From NCBI GenBank assembly GCA_030077755.1, contig JAQJZZ010000011.1, forward strand, positions 2,294,001 to 2,358,000: a stretch of DNA of 64,000 nucleotides, written 5' to 3'. The stretch's first letter is position 1. Every line of letters begins with the position of its first letter. The DNA is from Filosporella fistucella (taxonomy: Eukaryota; Ascomycota; Leotiomycetes; Helotiales). The notes beneath the pieces are model-generated. The model had not been told where the DNA came from. It did not search any database and saw nothing but the letters and a program-made list of their open reading frames with translations. The translations under genes and the position numbers were made by a program. Of this stretch, positions 56,206 through 64,000 are shown in pieces.

Positions 56206-57750
56206 CTATGCTGTTGGTGTTTTAATGTTCTGAGACAAGATGTCCTTGTGATTATTCCTCTTGAACTCACTCAAAGTGAGGTCCTGCAAAGGCCAAGCAA
56301 TCCACTTCTCCCACTTTTCTCCAAGTATTGCGTGAATAGTCTGAAGCAGATGGCGACTCATGCCCCGCATATACCAAACATCATCCACTACATTGAGAAT
56401 GAGAGAGAAGTGTGCAAGTACCACTAGCGCCTCTGGCTGGTGTCTGTTGACCATTTGGATATATGTCTCTGGGACCATAATCGGCCACGAAAAGGCACAT
56501 GAAATTGCACTGAGTTCATCGCCATCGCCAAAGACCAACCCAAATAGCTCTAACAATTTTTCAAGGCCCTCTTCCAGAGCTTCAATTTCTTCTGTGGGTA
56601 AGTCACAATCCGTGGATTTCCATATCTGCGACATTTCGGTTAATTTTGCCCTGTCTTCGGTGGACGCTATTGGTGCTGGTATATCTTCTCTAAGCCATAG
56701 TTTGAGCATCGGTTTCAAAGGACCTGCTTGTACCCATGGCCAAATAGTCTTGAGCAGGGTATGGATACCACGGACTAACAAGACCCATTCCACAGAGCCT
56801 CCATTGTCATCAATTGTCTAAAGCATTATCAGAAAATCTGTCTCATTTGGAGGTAACCTATACTCACCGATTGAACAGAGTCCCCTGTATGCGAGAACCA
56901 AAGACGACGAGTTCCAACCGGAGATGCCCAGGAGTAGATAGCAAGTAACGAAGAGAAAGCAAAACAGGCATGGCAATTCTCGGGCGAGACGTTCGCCAAT
57001 GATTCCCGAAACCCTGACAAGGCCAGATCGTACTGTTTGAAAGCTTCGCGGTTTAACATTTCACGACGATCAGGCTCCAAATATGCCATATGAAGCGCAG
57101 ATATCGCCAGGAGCCCATGGAGAAGAAATTTGTCCTTGAAAGCTAATTGCGGAATAGTTATCTGCCAGGGTACTCTCCTTTGTGGACTACGGCAAATGCT
57201 AAGATATGTAACTGAAGTGTAGTGATGCATAAGCTCCATTTGTGTCACTCCAAATTCTGGAGCTGGGCTCCCCGAATGGAGAGGTGCATCTGAAAATGGC
57301 AATGGAGTTCCCGGATCGCTTGTCTTCGAGCCTCCATGACTATTGATTACGGATGGTGTTCCTGCAGTGGATTTCGAAGCGTTTTGGTATACTGGCATAT
57401 GAGATTGTGGTAGGAATGAGCACTCGGAGGACAACCGTTTGCAATGTGAACAGATTGGCTTTAGTTCATCGCACTGAGACACCGTCAGAAACCGATGCCA
57501 TAATTACCCTACCATTTGACGTCTAAGATCTTGTCTTGTCAAAACTTCATCCGAGAACGGTATGTGTGAGGGGCTAACGCTGACACATGACAACGGGACG
57601 GACCTTTATTTTTCTCTAGAAAGTCTGTCATCGGCTAGGAATCGAATATAGAATAGTCAGGGATGGCATGCTGCTTACCCTTTTACATTGAATACAGCCG
57701 TTTCTCGATTTCCTATGTGGCCTTCTCTGATTCACGGTTGTCTCCTGCAT
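56206..57750 (-). CDS. Zn2Cys6 transcription factor, Upc2/sterol-uptake-control-like
   Basis: Four exons, complement(56206..56817, 56868..57473, 57604..57615, 57679..57750), 433 aa. The second is a 12-nt micro-exon (57604-57615) coding for Arg-Lys-Ile-Lys, flanked by CTAG and GTCCGT. With it, the zinc cluster reads C-x2-C-x6-C-x6-C-x2-C-x6-C at residues 19-46 (GCIQCKRRKIKCDELKP); without it the C-x6-C spacing falls to C-x2-C. The N-terminus is basic (NQRRPHRKSRNG). A Ser/Pro-rich linker is followed by a helical C-terminal domain typical of sterol-uptake-control factors (HHYTSVTYLSI, LLHGLLAISALHMAYL, FSSLLAIYSWA, WVLLVRGIHTLL and WEKWIAWPL at the end). It would be nuclear and sense sterols or lipids. 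The convergent RTA1 gene is a plausible target or partner. Confidence 0.85.
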
Positions 57751-58449
57751 GTTTTCGGTTCGTTGCGTCGAGTCTAATGATTTGCACTCCGGTACGGGGT
57801 ACGGTATGCGGCGTATATCATATATATGGGTGACCCCCCTTATCTCGTGAAGGAAAACCTGACTTTACACTGCCCACCAGTATACGTATTACGAACCCGT
57901 GTACGTTCAAGCGTCGTTGTGATGTGGAGTTTCAGAAGTGGCTGTGGACAGCTTCTGGAAGCGAGGAAATTTCGAAGTTGGAGCTTACTAGAGGCACCCT
58001 TCCTCAGCTCCACTTCAGGAGCCTACCTAGCTCACTCATCGAAGGTAACGAGTAAGGTGACATGCTAATATCCAAAGTAGAACCTTATCAGCCCATCTAT
58101 CATTTTTGGACACGTTGTTATGGAAGGACCTCCCAGATATGAAGGAATTTATTGAATCTTCGAGACTCAGAGACTACCCCACCCACAAGGTGGGTAGAAG
58201 AGCCCGGTCACGTGTTGTATTGTGAAGTCACCTAGGTATTTGTGGCGAATGACAGTTTCTTCAAAACATGCGGTTTTCTCCTGTATATATTCATTCAACT
58301 CTTTTATAATAAGCTACCTATGCTTAGGCAATAATTCTCGACAAAATCATGACTCCTATATGTCGTAAATAAGGTGCATCTCTTGTCTCTGATTGGACGC
58401 CTTCTTGCAAACTGCTCGGCGGGAATCTCTCCGACTTAAATCTGCGAAG
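57751..58449. other. intergenic, promoter of the regulator
   Basis: Contains TATCATATATATGGG near 57818, and CACGTG near 58208. No gene with a start fitting the frame at 58450 is seen; the 57826-58068 frame is not supported. Confidence 0.35.
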
Positions 58450-58970
58450 CCTTCCATTTTTTGTTTCTTTCCCCAACAACTGATGTCGACCTATCCTCTG
58501 CGCATTCTAAGCATCAAGCAGCACCACCTGGGCTGATACGTAGCTCACAACCCCCAAGCAATCTCACAACCGTTCACGGCATGCCGGCCTCAGCTTCGGT
58601 AATCATTGGTGTCTGCGTCCCTGTAGGGATCATTTCCCTAACATTGGGCGTTCTATCCTTATTTTTGATATGGAGGAGGAGAAGGCTATTAAAGAAACTA
58701 TCCTCCGCAAGCGCCCAAGCAGAGACTGTAGATGACCGCCGAAGGATTACAGAATATCTTCGACGTACTGGTGCTCCCGCTAGTAGTGTTGGTAACCAAA
58801 ACTCTTCTGTGTACTCGGAAGATATGGCAGCGAGCAGACGAAGCTATCAGCAAGAGCTACCTAGGATTTCGGAAATCATGGACACATCTACGCCGGCTGA
58901 AATCGACCCAACGAAAATTTTGAGGCAAACAACCTCTACACAAGTTGTTGTCGACAAGGACAAAAGTTGA
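58450..58970 (+). pseudogene. single-TM protein C-terminal part, N-terminus missing
   Basis: The frame 58450-58970 ends in a stop but has no start: an in-frame TAA precedes it and no signal peptide exon is found upstream. Visible parts: a Ser/Pro-rich stalk (SSAHSKHQAAPPGLIRSSQP), a TM (ASVIIGVCVPVGIISLTLGV) and a basic-then-polar cytosolic tail (WRRRRLLKKL, NQNSSVYS, YQQELPRI, IDPTKI). This is the layout of stalk-TM-tail surface proteins. A possible internal start is the ATG at 58580 (MPASASVII), which would lose the stalk. Since a degenerate copy lies 0.6 kb further on, I read this as a remnant; it could also be an exon of a gene whose first exon I cannot place. Confidence 0.5.
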
Positions 58971-59488
58971 GGCCACGTGCCTTGGGCCGATTTGAAGGCA
59001 GATTAGAGTTAAGGCAATGTAAGATTGAAATATGTGAGTCCACTAGCAGATTTTATAGCCTCATATACATAATAGAGTCCATGGAATTGCTCATCTATAT
59101 GCCGAGGGAAAAATTGTTTTGGCCTCTGAGAGTCTTGCTGGTCACGTTCGTTTTTACAAGTTGAGTTGCGGTACCGCATCATTCTGACACCAGATATACC
59201 TGTTTAGTGCTAGTTCTTGCTTGTCTACGAACCACGTCCCTGCGCTGAAGACTTCACTTTGAACACGAAACATCATCCTATCTTACCTATTCTTCGCTGG
59301 TCGAGCATAAACTCCAGCAATACACGGGACCGAGGGATTTCTCTCTCGCGAACGCCATCCATTGTCCTATCAGTGGCTCAATTAGAAGCCTCATCGCGGT
59401 AACTTCAAACCCCAACCCCAGCATCCGGTACCGCATTCTGCTTGTTCTAAAGCCCCGAAATTCGTCACTACGTTCGTGTTCCTACCTC
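58971..59488. other. spacer between TM gene and its degenerate copy
   Basis: No gene is visible. Both boundaries hold the two related tail segments; the spacer itself shows no long direct repeat. Confidence 0.3.
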
Positions 59489-59838
59489 AGCCTTATTAGG
59501 CATCGGATCCTGCGTTTTGCCTATGATGATCCTGTTCCGAACTTTTTAGTAGCGTTATGTGCTGTTGGTACTTCAACAGGAGGAGACTCCTTCGAGAGCA
59601 GAGAGCAGAAGCCGACACGCTATCGGGAGGGCCCGCTAGGTTTGGCACGAATTACTCGTGGCTCCACGGGGATTCTACCAATGGTGCTCATCAAAACTCT
59701 TCTGTATATTCGCAGTATGTGAGTTATCCGACATGGGGTCAAGGCTATCAGCAAGAGTTGGCCGGAATCCCGGAAACTGGAGGCCCGTTTGAATTGGACG
59801 CAACACCTATTCCTGACGAAAGGAAGAATCAAAGTTGA
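59489..59838 (+). pseudogene. degenerate tandem copy of the TM protein tail
   Basis: 59557-59838 reads NRRRLLREQ, HQNSSVYSQYV, YQQELAGIPE and ELDATPIPDE, in the same order and spacing as RRRRLLKKL, NQNSSVYSEDM, YQQELPRISE and EIDPTKI in the gene at 58450. Upstream, a hydrophobic stretch (SALLGIGSCVLPMMILF) that would be the TM sits in a different frame and is followed by two consecutive TAG codons, so the copy is frameshifted and stopped. Duplication followed by decay is the simplest reading. Confidence 0.55.
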
Positions 59839-61837
59839 AGTTACGACTGAGTTGCTTAAAATCTCTTGAGCACTGAGCAATCTACGTGCGTCAGTCCATC
59901 GCCTCCCTATCAAGAGTTCCAGGATCGCAGTCGTTCCACAACTCTCCCACGCCGGTCTCGTGGCCTGGCTGGGCTGTCCCAAAGAGCGTTTCTTAGTAAC
60001 TCTGAGAAAGGGTTCTCGGTTTATTTTAGGAGTATATTTTCGCCTCAAAAAAGCTGAGGGAAGCTTTGTATAATTTAGCGTCAAATTGCCTTGAGGCAAA
60101 GTAGGGTGTTTGTGTTGTCAGACGAAATTGACTTGAGCGCTTTGTAAAGATACTGATAGTTTTTGTTGAGTTCCTTCGATCTATTATTTGACCAACTCAT
60201 CAATAATTGGGGCTATCTATCATCGTATCTCACATATACCAATTTTTCTGCTGCCCTGTTTTGCTTAGGAGCAGCTTTTCCAGGCTCTGTGCGCCAGAAA
60301 CCAATTTTAAGTGGGGAATTACAGGCTATGACACGCTATAAAGTGAGGCTTCCTCGCCTGAGGTTTCAGCGGGCAAGCCTGCATTTTCAGTACTACTTTG
60401 TACAGGTACAACCGCTTGGTCAGCATAGTATCGAATTACTAGCCCAACATTACAGTCGTCCCATATCTTCTCGCAGATGTCATAGGATCAACCATGGTTT
60501 ACTTGATGAATTGGCTCAGAAAGTAATGTCTAATCATTGATCTCTTTACATGTCCTCTATCTCAAGTCATTATATGCACCTCATTCCCCCTCTCTATACA
60601 TACGCCAATCCTATTCCAGAAAATGCACCCTTCTCGACTATGGAATCCTGTCCTGCAACTTCGAGAAGAGCATCCATGTCCCCTGGGTGGTCTTCCAGAT
60701 ATTTGGATACATCGTAGACTACCGTATGTCAATTTCATACTAGCTGTGAGGGATCATCTCCCTACTGTTATGGTGAATAATGACCCACAGATCCTCTTTC
60801 GTGTTGTGCTTCTGTACTTCACTCGAAGATATCTCTTTAATTTCTGGCATTTCGGCCTTTTGGAGATTTAAGATCTAGTTGGGAGATTTGTAGTGAAGGG
60901 AAAAGGACCTCATGAGAGAGTGGGAACGAGCGAGGCAACCAGATAAATCACATGGCTCAAGATTGCTTGATTCACAATTGTATGATTCGGAGGTGATGGC
61001 GTTGGAGCATAGTCGTTGGCTACATGGTTCGTCGGAGCGTCTCGGCGAAAAGCTTGAAAGGAGCTGTGCTTAGCAGCGTAGACTATGTGAAGCGGTCTTG
61101 TTAGCATGGGCGGTAGTATTGGCTTCGTTGCTTAGCAAAGGGTGCATCTGAGCTTCCAACTAGATCTTCCTCATGCCAAAGTGTTTACACTAGCTCTTGC
61201 ATACATGCAGATGTATGAAAATGTCATGTCGAGACTTCGAAGGGATTATGGAAGCGAAGATTTCTCCGGAAGTATTCAGCTTGCGGGCATGTGTTAGATG
61301 ACCGTGATACCGGCTATTGGAGCGTTTCCGACAGAGAGGTTTCATTACCGATATAGATTCTGATATCTGAGTCGAGACTCGATCATGACAGCATAGCAGG
61401 TGACCGATCAAGCTAACAGTAAGCAGCTGCGCTCGTGCATCTCCTTTCTCATATATATCTAGTGCCGTTGAAGTCCTGTGGCCCCTCAGGGTCCTGCTGT
61501 AATATTTCATCCTTCCGAGCATATAAAAACACTGCCTGTTTGAATAATCAACGCCCAATCTGTATTTTCGATCAAGATGATGCAGGGATTATTTGTCCTT
61601 GTTGGGGCGCCGTCAAATACTGCGCAAAAGGTTGAAGTTGATTTGCAGAATACCTTCGAGGTCTTGCAATATAGCGTAGCTCAAAATTTTGGCATCGCAG
61701 GACCTTCAGGTTGGTGTAAATTCCCATCCGTATCTTCAAACCCTGACATGGTTAAGGGATATCATTTCAGACTCAAGAAAATGGTGTCCTAGATGACCTC
61801 GACCAGTTTGTCGATGCGAAAGGCCTAATCGATATTC
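59839..61837. other. 2.0 kb without a supported gene
   Basis: A+T-rich. The 125-codon frame at 60163-60540 has no motif. A TATA-like GCATATAAAAAC lies near 61519, followed by a start at 61577 whose short frame (VGAPSNTAQKVEVDLQNTF) and a following out-of-frame stretch (VLDDLDQFVDAKGLIDI) look coding; I cannot assign them. They may be remains of a separate gene or of the P450's 5' part. Confidence 0.3.
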
Positions 61838-63291
61838 TTGTCGATGGGAATCAAGTTAGAGATGTTCTCTGACCCAGAGGGAATTCCAGTAGCTGGAACC
61901 CATTACGAGTTGTACTCTGATCATTCGGGCAACCATCAGCGCTTGTTTGACCAGTACGGGCGAGTCTTTAAAACCACAGATATGGGTCGAACCACCTATT
62001 ATACCAATGACCCAAAGGCCGCTGATGTTAGTTTCGCTGAAGGAGAATTCTGGTCAAAGAACAGCAATAGTGATCACCCACTCTATCTTATCAAAGATCC
62101 AATGGCAGGTGTCTTCATGTCAGACACTGATGGTGAAGCGTGGCACACTGTACACAAGTTTCTGGCGCCAGCATTGTCTCCTAAAGCTGTCAGACATTAC
62201 ACTCATCAGATGCAACACACTGCAGAGCAAGCTTTCAAAGTTTTCGACGAGTTTGACGAGAAAAGCGAGGCATGGAATGTGTATCAGTACACATTCGAGA
62301 TTGGCTCTACCGCTACTGGGAAACTTGCTCTCGAAATGGACCTTCATCACTTCGATTCGATTGACGCTCCACTTCATGATCTCGTCAGAACGGTTGGCGA
62401 AAATCTGGATTTGGACAAGAAAGTATCGACAATGGGAGATTGGTGCTCACATATGTCGTTTGGAGCACCGTAAAGCTGAAAGAAAACAATGCGCACGTAC
62501 AGCAGTTGATGGAAGAAGTTGTCGCCAACGTGAAAGGAAAGGGATCTGAAGATCATCTCATCAGCGATGCTGCTTTGAAAGCTTCCTGTTTTTTTTGATA
62601 ACTTGGTCAGAGCTACTGACACAGATGGGAACAAACTTCCTGAGAGATCCCGCAGCCATACCACGCTTGTGACGGTCGGTGCGGGCTTCATAACTACAGC
62701 TTCCTTCTTGTCTTGGGTGATTTTCAGCATTGTTTATCATCCAGGCAACCAAGAGAGGTTTCTGCAGAGCTCGTCGACTATGGTATCACTTCCGACTCGA
62801 ACTGGAACCCCGGTTTAGCCAACTCGCTCCCATTCCTGGGCATTCTGATCAAGGAAGTTCAGCGTCTGCACAATCCGTCGTGCCAGCCTGGCCGAACGGC
62901 TTTGGCAGATGTCATCGTCCCAAGAGGATATCGAACTCCCAAAGAATCCGTTATGATTGTGGCTATCCATCACATCCACATTAACCCGAAACTCTGGGAG
63001 GACCCTGCGAAGTTTGATTCGGATCGATAGAATACGGACGAAGTGAAAAACACGCACAAAACAACATATGTGCCATTCGCCGCTGGTTCCAGAATATGCA
63101 TTGGATTTAATTTCGTTCTCGAGGAGGTTCGGGTTATCATGCTGATGCTGACATACAGATACCAGTTCGAAAAGGTTGGAAATGATCCGGTCGAGTATGA
63201 CCCCGCTTTCCAGTTGATTAGGCTTATCAATTTCTATGTTCGAGCGAAGAGAAGAACACAGTGGCCCGCAGGGTCAAAGAGACAGACGTAG
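61838..63291 (+). pseudogene. cytochrome P450 pseudogene
   Basis: P450 features remain across several frames: an N-terminal domain (DPEGIPVAGTHYELYSDHSG, DPMAGVFMSD, W-x-x-x-H-K-F-L-A-P-A-L near the helix C motif), an I-helix region VGAGFITTASFLSW, the K-helix-like E-x-x-R stretch in KEVQRLHNP, and the heme-binding loop PFAAGSRICIGFN. The frame is lost at 62471 (TAA), again at an eight-T run (62589-62596) and again near 62750; a TAG stands at 63028-63030 in the expected FDSDRW context, where Trp is normal. The membrane anchor is also missing. At least three frameshifts and one nonsense codon make it non-functional as read. The T8 run could be a sequencing artefact, but the other lesions could not all be. 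Near the end RAKRRTQWPAGSK looks intact. Confidence 0.85.
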
Positions 63292-63434
63292 CAAGTTTCC
63301 AGTTTGTGCATTCTGTCGATAAATTAATCAATTATAATTATATGCGATTGTGAAATGAAAAAGATCTAGATATTTCTATTCTATAGGTCAAAGTACCTGT
63401 ACGCTGAGCATAATACTATTTGTGGAAGCAGCAA

Positions 63435-64000
63435 TCAACACTGGAATGGAGGCGGAACAGCTGATAATTGTGTTAAAAATATGAGTTGGATTTTAAGATG
63501 GGAGATTTTGGACTTACATCCACTGTCATATGCTGCTACGATCAATTTTATGATCACATATGTGCCAGTAACACAGATGAATGCCCCAGCAGCGAAGGTT
63601 AAAACACTTAGAATAAACATCGTGGGCTTTCGCTTCCATGCCCTTGCTCTCTCCCCACTAAGATAGTAGCTATCGTGGAGCCAGAAGGCTCCTGCGATGC
63701 CATAAGTATACCAGCTTGCGAACAGAGAGGCGGCGATCCCAATCAGATACGAGAAAATTGGTACGCCGACAGCTAAGACGAACGAAGCTGCGTTCATGAG
63801 GATGATAAGGAAAGTCCAGGTTCCCCACCCGACGATCGTGTGGCTATGTAGATGTTCAGAATTCCGGAAGAGTCGTAGAAAGACTAATTTGGCAGCGGTA
63901 TGTGCATACAAACTTCCTGCGATCAAGAAGTTGGGGATTGCAATACCATATGCTGCCTTTGCCCAGACTGGGGGAAGACTGGAGAAACTCGGGCTCACTA
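63435..64000 (-). CDS. amino-acid-transporter-like membrane protein, C-terminal part (runs off the window)
   Basis: Last two exons, complement(63435..63460, 63518..>64000). The visible 165 residues hold several TM helices (AAYGIAIPNFLIAGSLYAH, GWGTWTFLIILMNAASFVL, YLIGIAASLFASWYTYGIAG, FILSVLTFAAGAFICVTG) with conserved charged spacers (LFRNSEHLHSHTIVGWG, SGERARAWKRKP). The end AYDSG|SVPPPFQC joins across a 57-nt intron. The look is that of the Aa_trans/AVT family of H+-coupled amino-acid permeases, usually about 450 aa; the start lies beyond base 64000. The gene is convergent with the P450 pseudogene. Confidence 0.75.
   Translation of the reverse strand, partial: VSPSFSSLPPVWAKAAYGIAIPNFLIAGSLYAHTAAKLVFLRLFRNSEHLHSHTIVGWGTWTFLIILMNAASFVLAVGVPIFSYLIGIAASLFASWYTYGIAGAFWLHDSYYLSGERARAWKRKPTMFILSVLTFAAGAFICVTGTYVIIKLIVAAYDSGCKSKISHLKIQLIFLTQLSAVPPPFQC

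Noticed and set aside
60163..60540. 125-codon open frame
   Set aside because: Composition not protein-like, no motif, lies in a decaying region.

Overview
The window looks like nuclear DNA of a filamentous ascomycete (Pezizomycotina). Genes carry short GT-AG introns, mostly 48-110 nt, often with a CTRAY-like branch point. The content is typical of that group: two HET-domain proteins, Zn2Cys6 regulators, an RTA1 protein, a CFEM-like protein, short-chain dehydrogenases and a DAL5-type transporter. A leotiomycete is my guess, but the sequence alone does not settle it. Exon models below were built by eye from splice signals and reading phase; exon sums are multiples of three.

Layout. 0.2-1.2 kb: an HSL-type esterase (-). 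1.9-8.0 kb: two neighbouring genes (-) with the MACPF-type Y-G-x-x-[FY]...GG signature, the first fused to a jacalin-like and H-type lectin tail. 9.6-11.8 kb: an eight-exon CTP synthase (+). 12.1-14.3 kb: a HET protein (+). 15.0 kb: a small secreted Cys-rich protein (+). 15.5-18.8 kb: a probable pseudokinase and a PNPOx-like/ferredoxin-reductase-like fusion (both -). 19.8-22.5 kb: an SDR (+) and a secreted Ser/Thr-rich protein (-). 23.2-28.2 kb: a nine-exon Zn2Cys6 regulator (+), a decayed 76-bp tandem array, a serine/threonine dehydratase (-) and a 111-bp tandem array covering that gene's promoter.

29-48 kb is calmer: a polytopic membrane protein, a flavin monooxygenase, an SDR, a 73-residue protein, an isoaspartyl peptidase/L-asparaginase, an amidoligase broken by one in-frame TGA, an MFS transporter and a Ser/Arg-rich one-TM protein. 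49-58 kb holds a second HET protein, a CFEM-like surface protein, and an RTA1 protein convergent with a Upc2-like regulator whose zinc cluster needs a 12-nt micro-exon. 58-63.3 kb is decaying DNA: an N-terminally truncated TM protein, its degenerate copy, and a cytochrome P450 pseudogene. The window ends inside an amino-acid-transporter-like gene (-).

How genes may work together: the 1.9-14.3 kb block (two pore-former-like proteins, a CTP synthase copy, a HET protein) is the best candidate for an accessory defence or allorecognition locus, but this is inference from neighbourhood only. The RTA1/Upc2-like pair could be a membrane-lipid stress unit. I found no tRNA, rRNA, CRISPR or intact transposon.
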